Source of the DNA: Voacanga thouarsii
Taxonomy: Eukaryota > Streptophyta > Magnoliopsida > Gentianales > Apocynaceae
Direction: 5' to 3'
Length of the DNA stretch: 64,000 nt
NCBI GenBank assembly: GCA_026120185.1
Contig: JANUWF010003367.1
Coordinates: forward strand, 4,317,228 to 4,381,227
The position numbers and the translations under genes were made by a program. The notes under the pieces were generated by a model. The model did no database searches. It had not been told where the DNA came from and worked only from the letters and a program-made list of their open reading frames with translations. Shown one piece after another: positions 1-12,540 of the stretch; the stretch's first letter is position 1; the number at the start of each line of letters is the position of its first letter.

Positions 1-505
1 AATCATGAAGCCAGACCAACTGGCTCTACAGCACTCCCAGAAGTGAATGCTGTTGGCTCCAGCAGAAGCCATCGTTATAGTCGTGGTCGTGGCCGTGGTC
101 GTGGTTATGGTCGTAGACACGCTCGATATTTCCCTTATCACAATTATAATCAAACTGTGAGAAATACTGGCCACCGAAGTGGAGCAGAAAAGATCAAAAG
201 GGAAAAGAAAAAGAAATTGAAGAAAAGCATGAGGATATATGTTATAGATGTGGCATGAAAGGTCATTGGTCACGAAAGCTGTCAGTACAGCTAAGCATTT
301 AGTTGAATTGTATCAAGCTTCATTGAAAAATAAAAATGTGGAAGCAAATTTTTCTCAACATCCAATAAATAATGTTGAGGATGACGATAGTGATCCTGAA
401 GATCTTAATATCAATATTACCCATATGGATGTATCGGATTTTTTTGAACACCCAGACGGTAGGATAGACCATTTAATTGGTGATGGCAATGTCCAAAAGA
501 ACTAA
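1..505 (+). pseudogene. copia gag, C-terminal part, broken
   Basis: Two overlapping frames (43-258 and 248-505) carry the end of a copia-type gag. It has an arginine/glycine-rich stretch, a lysine-rich stretch, and the start of a CCHC zinc knuckle (CYRCGMKGHW) at about 240-270, where the frame shifts before the last knuckle cysteine. Downstream is an acidic linker typical of the gag-protease junction. The same segment is recognisable in copy 2 at 22250-22457. It would have packaged element RNA in virus-like particles; here it is non-functional. Confidence 0.8.
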
Positions 506-589
506 AGCATCACCACTGATATTTTTGTATTTTCATTTTCATTCTATTCTAATAATATTTACGTTTACATATATATATTTGTGTTCGGA

Positions 590-3500
590 TGGCTGTTGTT
601 AATGATGATATATGCATTATTGATAGTGGAACTACACACACCATACTAAAAAATGAGAAATATTTTTCGATCTCAAAATGGGAGAAATAAATATTTATAC
701 GATAAACGGTAGTGCAAATGTAATTGAGGGCTCAGGAAGAGCTAGTATATTGTTGCCTAAAGGAACAACAATTATTATTGATAAGGCACTATTTTCCTCA
801 AAATCCGGAAGAAATTTATTGAGTTTTAAAGATATCCGCGAGAAATGGGTATCATGTTGAAACAAATGAGGAAAATGGGATTGAGCATCTTTTTATTACT
901 CAAATGCATTTGGGTAAGAAATCGGTATTAGAAAAGCTGCCGTCTTTTTCTATTGGTCTATATTTTGTAAAAATACGTACAATTGAAATTCATCATCTAG
1001 TAAATCGAAGTTTCTTGATCCTATTACTTTTAGCATTTGGCATGACCGGTTGGGTCATCAGGATCTACCATGATGAGAAGAATCATTAAGAATACACATG
1101 GTCATCCTTTAAAAAATAAAAGGATATTAACATCGAGAAAAATTCGCATGTCTTGCATGTTCCCTAGGAAAATTAATTGTTAAACCATCACCGGTAAAAG
1201 TAGGAGCTGAAAGTCCTACATTTCTCGAAGCAGATTCACGGAGATATTTGTGGACCTATTGATCCACCATGTGGACCGTTCAAATATTTTATGGTCTTAA
1301 TTGATGCATCATCTCGATGGTCACATGTATGTTTATTATCTACTCGCAACTTTGGCGTTTGCGAGATTACTTGCTCAAATAATTAAATTACGAGCACAAT
1401 TTCCGGACCATCACATTAAAAATATCCGTTTGGATAATGCTTGGTGAATTTTCATCACATGCTTTTGATGCATATTGCATGTCAATTGGGATTAATGTTG
1501 AACATCCTGTAGCTCATGTTCACACACGAGAATGGTCTTCTTTGAATCTTTAATTAAACGATTACAATTAATTGCTAGACCATTATTAATGAAAACAAAT
1601 CTCCCAACATCTGCACTGAGGACATGCTATTCTACATGCTTGCAACACTTGTACGTATAAGACCAGTTAGTTATCATAAATTCTCTCCTTTGCAATTGGC
1701 TTTTGGGTGGAACCAAATATTGCTCATTTAAGAATTTTTGGGTGTCTTGTATATATTCCAATTGCACCAAACCAACGTACAAAGATGGGTCCTCAAAGAA
1801 GAAAGGGGATATACGTTGGATATGATTCTCCCTCTATTATCGGGTATGTTGAACCCACGACGGAGATGTATTCACGACAAGATTTGCTTGATTGTCATTT
1901 TGATGAATCATTATTCCCTAAATTAGGGGAGAACCAAAACGAGCATAAAAAGGATCTTGCTTGGACAACATCATTAAATTATCTTGATCCGCGCACAAGC
2001 GCATGTGAACTTGAAGTTCAAAAGATAATTCATTTGCAAAGCATTGCAAATCAAATGCCGGACGCTTTTGTTGACTCCGGAAGAGTTACAAAATCGCATA
2101 TTCCAACTATAAATGCTCCTATTCGAATTGAAGTTCCAGTGAGAACAAAATATTATACCTATAGTTACTTGAGTCAAAAACACGCCGGAAGCGTGGCCGA
2201 CCTCTTGGTTCTAAAGATAAAAATCCTCGAAAGAAAAGAGGATTAAATGATCCGAGAAGATCATATTGAAGAAAAGAATGATAAAGACCAAGAGAGAGCT
2301 GATGACAAAGAACCGGAAGTTGATGAAAGTAACACTGAAATTTCTATCAATTATACCACTTAGGTAGAAGTTGGAATCGGATAGAAAGCTGTTATTGATA
2401 ATATATTTGCATACAATATATCTCTTGATGTTACACGGGATAATGATGATCCTGAACCAATATCGATTGATGAATGTCGGCATAGAAAAGATTGGGCTGC
2501 AATGGAAAGATGCGATTCAATCGGAGTTAAATGCAGCGGCAAAACGTGAAGTCTTCGGACTGCGGTCCGAACACCGGAAAGGTATAAAACCTGTTGGCTA
2601 CAAATGGATATTTGTGCGAAAGCGCAATGAAAAGAGTGAAATCGTTCGATATAAAGCGCGATTAGTAGCCCAAGGTTTTTCACAAAGACCAGGTATTGAT
2701 TATGATGAAACTTATTCTCCTGTTGTTGATGCTATTACACTCCGATATCTTATCGGTTTGGCGAGTACATGAAAAGATAGATATGCGCCTATTAGATGTT
2801 GTCACTTTGCTTACTTGTATGGAAATTTAGAAAATGATGTTTACATGAAAATCCCGAAGGATTTCATATGCACGAAGCATATAAACATTATCCTCGTGAA
2901 AATTACTCCATCAAGTTGCAGAAATCATTATATGGCACTGAAGCAATGCAGGCGCATGTGGTTCACACGTCTTAGTGAATATTTATTGAAAGCGGGATTT
3001 AAAAATGACCGGGTATGTCCATGCGTTTTTATTAAGAAATGCTGGTTCTAAATTTGTGATATTAGCTATATATGTTGATGATATTAATCTTATTGGAACT
3101 CTGAAGAGCTCCAAGAAACAATTGATTATTTAAAAGAGAATTCGAAATCAAGGATTTTGGTAAAACCAAATTTTGCATTGGTTTACAAATTGAACATTTG
3201 GAGAGTGGAACATTTATTCATCAATCAACATATACGACAAAAGTGCTAAAAAGATTTTACATGGACAAAGCACATCCATTGAGTATTCCAATGATCGTCC
3301 AGATCATTAAATGTGGATAAAGATCCTTTCAGACCTCAAGAAAATGATGAAGAACTCCTTGATCCTGAAGTACCATATCTCGAGTGCAATTGGTGCATTG
3401 ATGTATCTTGCTAATAACACACGGCCTGATATTGCTTTCATTGTCAATTTATTAGCAAGATTTAGTTCTTCACCAACACGACGACATTGGAATGGAATTA

Positions 3501-4190
3501 AACAAGTCCTTCGATATCTCCAAGGTACAATTGATCTCGGATTATTTTATTCAAATAAAACCAGTCCAACATTGATAGGTTATGCGAGATCTTTGGTTAT
3601 TTATCCGATCCACATAAAGCACGTTCTCAAACGGGCTATCTATTTACATGTGGAAATACTTGCTATATCATGGCGTTCTACGAAACAATCTATAGCGACT
3701 ACTTCTTCAAATCATCTTTGAAATTATAGCCATTCATGAAGCAAGTCGAGAATGTGTATGGCTAAGATCCATGATTCATTATATCCGAGAAAGTTGTGGA
3801 TTATCATCAATCAAAGGTATTCCAACTCCTCTTTATGAAGACAATGCGGCTTGCATAGCTCAATTACGAGGAGGATATATTAAAGGAGATCGGACAAAAC
3901 ATATTTCACCAAAATTCTTCTTTACTCATGAACTCCGGAAGAAAGGTGAAATTGATGTGCTACAAATTCGGTCATGTGATAACCTCGCGAGATATTTTCA
4001 CGAAGACTTTACCGACTACAACATTTGAAAAGTTGAGATATAAAATCGGTATGCGTCGGTTTACTGATTTAAAGGAATCATCTCATCGGGGGAGTAATAA
4101 ATGGACATATAGAATAGTGTACTCTTTTTCCTTCACTAGATTTTTTTCCCACTTGGGTTTTTATCTAGTAAGGTTTTAACGAGGCATATT
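590..4190 (+). pseudogene. copia pol (protease-integrase-RT-RNase H), broken
   Basis: Fragments in changing frames read as copia pol. A GAG-pre-integrase motif (WHDRLGHQDLP) lies near 1036-1070. An integrase core start (HGDICGPIDPP, then a D in LIDASSRWSHV) lies at about 1238-1330. The reverse-transcriptase start (GYKWIFVRKRN, RYKARLVAQGFSQ) is in the frame at 2371-2772, and the catalytic YVDD motif is near 3067-3081. RNase H has LYEDNAACIAQ and TKHISPKFFFTHEL in the frame at 3771-4028. Stops and frameshifts separate almost every block. The last RNase H part is duplicated in a second frame at 3928-4179. Confidence 0.9.
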
Positions 4191-4221
4191 CTTTATGTAA
4201 TTGATGGACATCCAAGGGGAG

Positions 4222-4577
4222 TGTTATGAATTATTGGAATCTCCATTAATTAGTGGAGGCTCCACTAATTATGGATTTATGTGAATTATTAGAAGATTTT
4301 TATGGATGTCCACCATTTAGTGGAGACACCATTAATTGAAGATGATGTATGCCATGATGTATTTCACTAATTAGAGCTCTATAAATAGAGCTATTCTCTA
4401 AACTTGTAATACACCATCATTTGTGAAAGAAAGATTAGTGAAAGAAAGATTAGAGAAAGAATTGTGAGAGAAAGAAAGAGAGAAGTTTGAAGAGAAATTC
4501 TTGTGCAAAGAATAGTTAAAATTTTCTTAGTGTGTAGTGTGTAGATTTTATTCTAACACTACCCTAATTTTATGACA
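4222..4577 (+). repeat. 3' LTR of copia copy 1
   Basis: The LTR of 356 bp starts TGTTATGAATT right after the polypurine tract and ends ATTTTATGACA, with the TG...CA ends of LTRs. It aligns along its length with the LTRs at 21321-21607, 26509-26800 and 62859-63195. It holds a TATA box inside a short palindrome (CTCTATAAATAGAG, near 4378-4391) and a purine-rich block (about 4425-4500) in which a 15-bp unit, GTGAAAGAAAGATTA, is tandemly duplicated. That duplication is absent from the copy 2 and copy 3 LTRs. Confidence 0.9.
4384..4391 (+). promoter_or_regulatory. LTR promoter TATA box
   Basis: TATAAATA lies in the centre of the palindrome CTCTATAAATAGAG and is conserved in all four LTRs of the family seen here. 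It is the likely promoter of the element. Activity of this decayed copy is unknown. Confidence 0.6.
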
Positions 4578-5703
4578 ATTTTCTTTTTGATACATTATTA
4601 GTCTTGCTTTTAAGAATATTAGGGGGGAGGGGTGGGGAGGGGGCGGGGGCCGGGGGGGTGGGGGGGGGAATTCCTTTTATAAAGTTGATTTGAAAGTACC
4701 TTTGAGAGGAGCCAATACAAATAATTGCTTAAGAAGGAAGGACCAATGAAAGTGACCTCTATGTTCTGTGAGGGGAAATTGGTTGGCGGGTAAATGGGGA
4801 GAATTTTGTAAAGTTAACTTTAAGTTGGATTTTAATTTTGTGCTTTGAAAATTTAATTTTTAATTCTTAATTTGCCTTTTGATAGCTAATTTCACTTTAA
4901 TAATAATATTCTTTTGTTACTCCTCACAATCCCAGGTAGATTAAGCATACTTAAATTGGGATTATATTCAATTCTTCTATAAAAATATGAATATGATTTT
5001 GATTTTTTTTTAAATTTATAAATTTAAAAATTATTATTCCGATCGACTAGAACTAAATAACAAAATTATTAATATTTTACAATTAAAATTTATTTATATT
5101 AGATTTATTTTTGGCCAAAATAAGAAAAAATAATATTCATTTGACAATAATTGGTATCTAAGTGCACCATGACTGAAAATATTTAAATATATAGAGGTTT
5201 AAATTGTAAATTAAAATATTTTATTACTTAAAAGAGAATATATTATGTAAAAATTACAAAAGAAATTTACTATTTATATTCTTACTTTTTAACAAAATAT
5301 TTATATTTATATTTATATTTTATATTCTTAATTTTAATATTATTGTTAATCAAGTTCTTGAGTGACGGTTAGAAAACAAGGAAAATAATTAAAATTGAAA
5401 TCAAAATTTTAAAGTATAAGTCTATGATATACTTATTTGAATTGAAATTATATTTTGTTTCATTTAGAAAAATATAAACATATTTTGTTACGAAAAAAAA
5501 AATTATGACATTAAAGGTCAATTTTGTAATTTGCACTAAAAATTATTAATATTTTATAAATTAAAAAAATAGGTTAAAGTTATATTCTTTAAATAAATAA
5601 TATTTAATAAAAAGATAAGCATCAGTGAGGAATTCCATCCATTATTAATCTCCGGCCAAGCTCGGACTCCTGCCTTCCGAGGGACGCCAAGGACTCCTGT
5701 AGC
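4578..5703. other. intergenic, AT-rich with one G-rich tract
   Basis: No gene is recognised. A run of almost pure G lies at 4621-4669, just beyond the LTR. The rest is strongly AT-rich up to the F-box start codon and should contain that gene's promoter, though I cannot single out a TATA box. Confidence 0.6.
4621..4669. repeat. G-rich low-complexity tract
   Basis: About 49 bases are nearly all G, broken only by single A, T or C bases. There are many more than four runs of three or more G, enough for a G-quadruplex on the + strand. It sits 44 bases downstream of the copia LTR. Confidence 0.85.
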
Positions 5704-7239
5704 ATGGCAAAGCATAGAAAATCTGCAGGCGAAGCACTTGCAGTGGACAGAATCTCAGAGCTGCCTGATTCTCTTTGTCATCAGATCCTCCGTCGCCTGC
5801 CTGCCACAGATGCTAGAATCACCTGTCTCCTTTCCAGGCGATGGAGATTGATTTGGTATTCATGCCCTTTCTACAGTTTTGACGAGCATATATTCAGAAG
5901 CAGCATTTTCAACCACATGGGGTTTCCCAAGTTCGTGAACGACACTTTGCAACTCCATGAAAGGTACTCCAAGGACTCCAAGATTCAATTTTTGAGACTA
6001 AGTTTGTTGCATCGCCATACTTATGATAGACATGCTTTTGACTATTCATTGGAACTCGCTCGGAAAATGCATGTGAAAGAATTGCATCTGGACGGTGTCC
6101 GCTCCTTTCTTAGGCATTTCTTGACTGACTTTGTCTTGATTAGTCAATCAATCACTGTTTTGAAGCTAAGAAATTGTAGGACTAAGTCTTCATATCCCAT
6201 TAGTATGCCTGCTCTGCGAACTCTTGATCTAGAAGGTGTTATCATGTCTGGTGCCGATGATGCCCTTGGCAAATTTCTCTCTGGCTGCCCTTCAATTGAA
6301 AACTTAGGCCTTTGTGAAGTAAGGCCATGTTCAAGTCTCAATATCGTGAGTCACAAACTTAAATCCCTGCTGGTAAAGTCAGGCTTCCTGAAGTCAAGAA
6401 TTGAAGCCCCAAATCTTGAATTTTTCAGTTTCACGAGTCTTGAGCCACAAAAACCGCTTGAAATTGCAAGTTCTACAAGACTTAAGTGTCTTTATCTTTG
6501 TTCTACCGACTGTGTGTCAGATGAAGTGTTGGAAGATCTAATTCTTCAAAATCCTCATCTAGAAAAGGTAGAGCTAAGAGACTGTTTTGGATTATATCGT
6601 GCTAGCATCCGTTCACGGAGACTAAGGCACTTGATCTTGCATAATTGCAATAATATAACTGAGCTCAATATTGATGTTCCACAGCTGCAAATCTTAAGAC
6701 TGACTTCCAGTTTCAAGTTACTTGAGTTGAGTATCAATGCTCCACATCTTCATAGATTCATATATGGAGGAAACTTGATGAACTTGTCTGAGTTAAATTC
6801 GTCTCAACTATTCGAGATTGAAATAAATCTCTGTTGCTCAAACCCTTGTGGACCATCATCTGATCCCCTTGAGGGTGAAATAAATTTGTGTTGTTCAGAC
6901 TTTGATGGACTATGGTACATTAAATTGAAACAACTTCTTGAAAAGTTTGCGCTTTGTAGAGTATTGAAACTGAAATTCTTGGAGGACAAGCAATTGGTTG
7001 TTCCTGCAGAAATGAGAGAAAGGTTTTCAATTCGCGGAGTTGAGAATTTGAATGTCAGCATAGGAAGAAGACCTACAATGAATTATTCGGAGCTATTGGA
7101 TGGACTACGTTGGCTTTTTCCTCGTCTCAGAAGACTGGAAATTGAGATTGGTAATCCTTTGGAGGTCCATTACAAGTATTGTCAGACGGCTGGAGATATA
7201 GGAAAAGAGACCATATGGAAATATATGGGCTTTTTCTGA
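5704..7239 (+). CDS. F-box/LRR protein
   Basis: A 511-aa single-exon reading frame. Residues about 16-60 are an F-box (DRISELPDSLCHQILRRLP, then LLSRRWRLIW), which binds SKP1 in an SCF ubiquitin ligase. Residues about 110-480 are degenerate leucine-rich repeats of the plant F-box/LRR type (LKLRNCRT, LRTLDLEGV, LEKVELRDC), which would choose the substrate. The substrate is not predictable. The start codon is the first ATG after a long AT-rich region and stands just before the F-box. The frame ends abruptly at WKYMGFF. In the +1 frame the sequence continues to a stop at 7301-7303 with a tryptophan-containing tail, so a one-base frameshift near the end is likely. The family is large and fast-evolving, so no orthologue is named. 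Confidence 0.88.
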   Translation: MAKHRKSAGEALAVDRISELPDSLCHQILRRLPATDARITCLLSRRWRLIWYSCPFYSFDEHIFRSSIFNHMGFPKFVNDTLQLHERYSKDSKIQFLRLSLLHRHTYDRHAFDYSLELARKMHVKELHLDGVRSFLRHFLTDFVLISQSITVLKLRNCRTKSSYPISMPALRTLDLEGVIMSGADDALGKFLSGCPSIENLGLCEVRPCSSLNIVSHKLKSLLVKSGFLKSRIEAPNLEFFSFTSLEPQKPLEIASSTRLKCLYLCSTDCVSDEVLEDLILQNPHLEKVELRDCFGLYRASIRSRRLRHLILHNCNNITELNIDVPQLQILRLTSSFKLLELSINAPHLHRFIYGGNLMNLSELNSSQLFEIEINLCCSNPCGPSSDPLEGEINLCCSDFDGLWYIKLKQLLEKFALCRVLKLKFLEDKQLVVPAEMRERFSIRGVENLNVSIGRRPTMNYSELLDGLRWLFPRLRRLEIEIGNPLEVHYKYCQTAGDIGKETIWKYMGFF

Positions 7240-7303
7240 ATCCAACGACTCCCATCATGAGTGGAAATATTTCCCTGTGCTTAAATCCTGTAAGGAAATA
7301 TGA

Positions 7304-7882
7304 AACCGACCCCCTCGCCCACACCCCCTCCTAAAATGAAAAGAGGAAATTGTGTTTGGGGCTTAGCAATAGAGGTGCAAGTTGTCTCTTTCGGACACTG
7401 TTATCAGATATCGGTTTATTCTTACATGGGAAATCATAGTTCTGTAAAATGACGCCAGAAATATGTTGAGTTTTCCCCTTTAAAGCACCAAGAAAACATC
7501 TCTGGCTGCTTTCCAGAATGGGAGTCATATGACGTTTCCCGGTATGCTGTATTTTATACGTTGGCAATGGTATTATAGTACAAGCAATCTGCGAGGAAGC
7601 AAAATTCTGCATTCATGTAAAAGGGATAAGATGACCAATTGCATATATTTTATTTTGAAATTGCAAAATTCTAACTGCAAATCCAGTTCTTTGGTTGCCA
7701 TGAAAGTCGGCAACAAAATACTCTGAATGCCACAGCAGAATTCCCATTATCCTCATTACAAGTGCATATGATTTTTCACATGTGTGAAAAAGTCACACAA
7801 CCAAAGAACCTGTGATTATACATTATAAACAACGAACAACACACAAACATGGAACATTAATTTCACATCCAAGAGAACGATA
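7304..7882. other. region between convergent genes (F-box and C15 peptidase 3' ends)
   Basis: No coding potential is recognised. It should hold the 3' UTRs of the F-box gene (+) and the peptidase gene (-). Confidence 0.5.
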
Positions 7883-10346
7883 TCAAAAGGTTGATGCAAT
7901 AGCTTCCAGAAGTGCTAAGGTGAACTGCATCTGCTTTTCCTCGTCAACTCTGGAAAAGAGAGGAACATGGACAAAGAGAGACTTGTTGCCTTTTTGCTCT
8001 GCAAACCGGAGAGAATGATAGTATACATAATTGCACACAAAACGGCCTGCATCATCAGACATAACCACATCATGACCCTTGTTCTTCAAGTGCCGCAGGA
8101 TTGCCTCAACAGAGCAAGATGTCTTCATCAACCAAACAATTCATGTTAGCATAAAGTGGGGATATATGTTGAAATCAAAACACCAAATGCAAAATGATAT
8201 GCAAACCAAAAGAGTATAAAAGCAACCTCTGTTGTAGTACAAAAGCCACAAGCATGCCTTGTGTGTTACATCCATACAACATGCATATAGGACTGCAAAT
8301 AAAACTGAAACCGAATAGGTGGGACACAACAGGAGGAATGCAACAGAGTCTATGTCTATGGTGATATTGGTCCTAACAAGCAGAGCTACAAAAATGAGCT
8401 TTTAGAAAGCAGAGACTACCAAGGATCCCAAAACGGTATCATCTATAAGACTGCACACCCATCCATCACATGCTTTAGTAACTAATAGGGAAAATCTTGC
8501 AATTTACTCAACCGGTTAAATGTAACGTAATAAAGCAGACAATATATTTAGAAAGTAGGCATATTTTCCCACTATTTTAATTTTAAAATGTGGATATCCG
8601 AGATCATTGTGTTGACATAAAAGAACTACGAAACATTTAAGGAAAGCAGGCAAAGCAGAGAATAAATTTTAGAGAATGTATAGCAGCGAACCACTCTAGA
8701 AGAAATCACATGAACAAGAAAGCATAGGCATCTTCCCAATGGATACAGGAGAGTCTCAGGCCCAACTCAAGCAGCTACCATAAGAATAGTGCTTTACCTA
8801 TGTGCTATGAACAAGAGTTGAAGGACATATGGCAATTCTCTTTAATCTTTATTACTCCTCATACGCTGTATTGCACACTAAGCCATAGCTTTAGATTCGA
8901 GGTGATGCCAAACTTTTGTGCTTCAAATTTTAAATGCATTACCAGTTATAAAGTGGGAAGTCATGCGACACAGAGTGGTTTATAGTATGTTCCAATTCAA
9001 ATCTACTTGCACTCGGCCACACACACATACCACCAACTTCTTGAATCTACTTGTCAAGAAAAAGAAACCACCAATAACTATCTTGAACTACTCTATTCCT
9101 GATTGTTCCAATTTTCCCTTAGTTCTCAACAAGTCAAATCCCATGAATAGCATTGAAAAATAATAATGGGAAACAATTAAAGGATATCTAATTGGTAAAC
9201 AACCAGATTTTCAATGAAAAGAAAAAATCAGGCCCACTTGGTATAGATAGAATTCCACATTCCCATTAAAGTCTCATTAATAACTGCTACTTGGTTAGGA
9301 GAGTAGGAAGAACACTTCAATATCAAATCCTATGGTAGCTGGTTGCAGAAGATTTGTCTTTGACTGATGTCCACTAACATCCACAATTAGTTCATAAAAT
9401 ACATGCGTCCATCATGGGACATGCTTAACCAAACAAAATGAACTGATCTTTGCATCAATAGCTGTTTTCCATCACTGACATCATCAAAACAAGAAACCAC
9501 TTTGCAAATTTTTTGCTATGCGGCTTGTTTTGGGAAAACCAACTTAAACAAGCCTAAAGATCTCTTTTAAATACTGATGGACACCACCATGAAGGAAAAC
9601 TAAGATCATGTAAATGATATTACTTTCTCCATATCACCCATCTTGTACAGATTAGTTATTCGTGCTACAATCCAAATCAAGAGACTTAAACAATGGGAAA
9701 TATTTGAACAAATAAAATGAAGGCAAGAGATACCTTTCTTGATTGAGTTACTCCTCCATCTCCAGGAACTATGGGCACTTGCTGGAAGAAAAGATGACTT
9801 TAGCCTTAGTGAATTTTAAGTTTATTTTAATAAAATGCAAGAGAGTAGACACCCACCTGAGGTTGCCAACCAAGCTCATCCGGACAACGAAAAGTGGCTT
9901 CATTGACTGCCTGCCGTTCAATGGCAAATTTGAGTGCCCCGCTATTTACGCCCAGGTGAAGCTAAACAAGACAAAGGGGACCCCAAATTACCAATTTTAC
10001 CTCTCTTGATCACAAATAATACAAAAAAAACAAATCAAAAAGCATAGGAAGAAAACATAAGAAGGGAAAAAGAAACTAAACAGACCCAAATGACAGCACC
10101 ATTATTCAAGCAGTTTTCTGCAGGTATCCCTGACTCCAAAACCTTATAAAGCATGGGAAGTGCACCATCTCCAGCTGTTTCAAGAACCAGGCAATTTCCC
10201 AATTGGACACTAGGTGGCAATCCTCTCTTCTCAACATATTTCTTTAGATTATTGACAATCGACTCAGTAGGATTCTCAGAGACACCTTGAAATTTCTTGA
10301 ATCCTGTCACGTGAATGGTCACAGATTTTGGGCCCTCAGATCCCAT
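7883..10346 (-). CDS. PCP: pyrrolidone-carboxylate peptidase (pyroglutamyl peptidase I, C15)
   Basis: Cytosolic cysteine peptidase family that removes an N-terminal pyroglutamate from peptides. Exons on the minus strand are 10346-10086, 9961-9857, 9781-9734 and 8122-7883. All introns are GT-AG and all joins are in phase 0, giving 217 aa, the usual plant length. The catalytic triad is intact: Glu102 (AIERQAVNEA), Cys168 (DDAGRFVCNYVYY) and His190 (LFVHVPLF). The N-terminus has the family's VTGFKKFQGVSENPTE. The third intron is 1.6 kb. The sequence just upstream of the ATG ends in AAATAG, an acceptor, so a 5' UTR intron is likely, with a leader exon possibly at about 11184-11262. Confidence 0.93.
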
Positions 10347-11280
10347 CTCCTATTTAGGAAATGAATGCAATTCTCTAATCTTGGAAGAGCTTCGAGATTG
10401 TTACCTGCTTATAACAACCATTTCAATTTACTAAAGGAAGAAACACGAAAAAGTGACAATCTTAACGAAATGAGAACAGAAAAAAATGCTTGAGAAACTG
10501 ATAATTACTTAATTTACAACCAAAAGTACAGATAATCAACAAGCAAACATAGCATATTCGTACGAAATCAGCCTCGATTGATAACTATTGATTTGCTAAG
10601 GCGACATGCAGAACGAAAAATCTGCAACCGCAATTAGACACAATTAGCTCATTCTTTAAAAACGAAGCTTAACCATTTAATCTTGCGGTGTGTTTCTTTT
10701 CCATTGCCGTCAATTTAACAGGATAGAGAAGAAAGACACGAAACAGAAAACCATCACCCCAGCTCAAATTGGTGTGCATATGCAACAACATAGGATACTT
10801 AAGATCATATTATAATCATAAGTGAACGCAAAGCACCACATAAGTAGCCATTCAAGTGAAATATAATGAAAGCACTACAAATGGGACGAAAACATTCTCC
10901 ACGGAAACACAAAACAGAAACTTCAAGAAACCTGCCTTGAAATGCTGCTTAAATACCAAAATTCAGCATCATACATAACAGAAATTGAAATTAAGCATCA
11001 GGCGAAGTCACGAACAGCTCAATTTCATCCGGGCCATAAAGGAATACACAAGAAAGCATATTCTTTCAGATAACAACATCCCAGATGATAACTTCAGAGC
11101 AAGGATTGAAAAGAACAGGGGAAAAAAAAAAACGAAAACAGCTATTTATCTTCAAGAGAGAATCATACATCAACAAAACTGACCTCTTCTACCCTCTGGC
11201 TCTCTTGCCGATGAAGGGGATTTTGGTGGGCTCTTGGAATTTATTGGCAGCCGAACGGCAGAATAAATAAATGGCCATGT
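10347..11280 (-). promoter_or_regulatory. probable 5' UTR intron and leader of the C15 peptidase gene
   Basis: A splice acceptor lies 3 bases before the ATG. Candidate donors on the minus strand are GAAGAG|GTCAGT at 11184 and GGCAG|GTTTC near 10931. I cannot decide between them. The transcription start is probably near 11.2-11.3 kb. No other gene is seen here. Confidence 0.4.
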
Positions 11281-12065
11281 CCTTGTTACTTATTACACTT
11301 GTGCCACAAAAATTTTTGTCTTGTGCTAAAAAACGAGATTGGATGAACTACTTTGACAGCATGAAAAGAACAGACAGACGGGTACGTCACCTTCTTGAGG
11401 GAGACGATTGAGTTAGTTCTACGTCCTTGAAGCAAAATGCATTTCACATGGAACAAGAAGGTTGTCCAAACCCAGACTCTGCTGCCTAAAACCCGATGCT
11501 CGAGAGTTAAAGACAGATAATTTTACCTTCTTCCCCAATGCAAACAGAAGATCCCAATAAGAGTTTTTACTCCAGCCCCATGATAGGAGTCATATGATTG
11601 TGCTCATTGAACATATTGAATCCGTAGTTAGAGAACATACTGTCCCAATCCCAATAAGGTTTAATGTTCAATGTTTAACTAAGGCAATATTCTCACAGAC
11701 AAAACCTGTCTTTTGTAGCAACTTTCCGTTGTTTATGAAATCCGTGGGTACGCAATTTGTCTGTGTTAAAGGATAGATTTGAAGTGCATAATTTAGTAGA
11801 AATTGACCCATTTACTTTGGCCATTTTAGGAAGAAAATGGATAGGAATTGAATTACGTGGAATTTATTTAAATATAATAAAAAAATATTAAAATATGTAA
11901 TTTATATAGAGTAAGAGAAAATATAATGTGTAGATTACGATAATTCAATTTTTTACTTTACATTACATATTTCGTAATTTACATATTTCACAAGAAAGGA
12001 GGGTTGAGAGCACTCATAATTGAATATTATTAAAAAAAAGAGAAAATATAATGTGTGGTGGGTAT

Positions 12066-12540
12066 CACTATTTTTTTTACTTGACTGACCGTCTAACTTA
12101 AACAACCGTGAATCAATACCTTAATCAGTCTAGTCCTTTACTTTGAACTGTTTTCTTAAAAAATTGTACTAGATTTTGTAAACCGTTATGAACCAACCAA
12201 TCTAAGTAATAAATCGTTAAACCAATCGGTCAACAGAATTGAATCGTTTTTTTTTTTGTAGATAAAATAATACATTCATATAAAAGAAATAAATTATACA
12301 AAATAGACTAAACAGTCCATAATAATAGAAAAAATATTATAATTTTCTCTTAATTTCATTATTTATACTTTTATGAACTTAAATTATATTATATTATTAA
12401 TTAATTTTATTTTGATAATAATTATATTATTATCCGACTCAATTATAATACAATTACAATCCAATTACGGTTGAATTAATAAATCATGAATTCATAAAAT
12501 TTTTAACTCGATATTCAATCTAATTCTAAAAAAATTAATG
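12066..12540. repeat. dispersed non-coding repeat, copy A
   Basis: Shares order and wording with 28330-28860. A block rich in 'ACCG/CCGT/CAGTC' motifs is followed by an AT-rich block containing TATTATTAATTAATTTTA, then a block with repeated AATTACAATT motifs, ending ACTTGATATTCA-like. Termini and class are unclear. Confidence 0.55.

Larger units (their letters stand above)
1..4577 (+). mobile_element. Ty1/copia LTR retrotransposon, copy 1 (3' part, decayed)
   Basis: The 5' LTR and most of gag lie outside the window. Visible in order are the gag tail with a zinc-knuckle remnant (to about 505), a protease/GAG-pre-integrase region, integrase (about 1220-1560), reverse transcriptase (about 2500-3300), RNase H (about 3550-4030), a polypurine tract (CCAAGGGGAG, 4212-4221) and the 3' LTR. 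The order integrase before reverse transcriptase defines Ty1/copia. The frame is broken many times, so the copy is dead. Two further copies of the family lie at 21321-26800 and 62859-64000. Confidence 0.93.

Noticed and set aside
7529..8149. Plus-strand small frames over the C15 peptidase 3' end
   Set aside because: They are shadows of the minus-strand last exon, which has the catalytic Cys and His.
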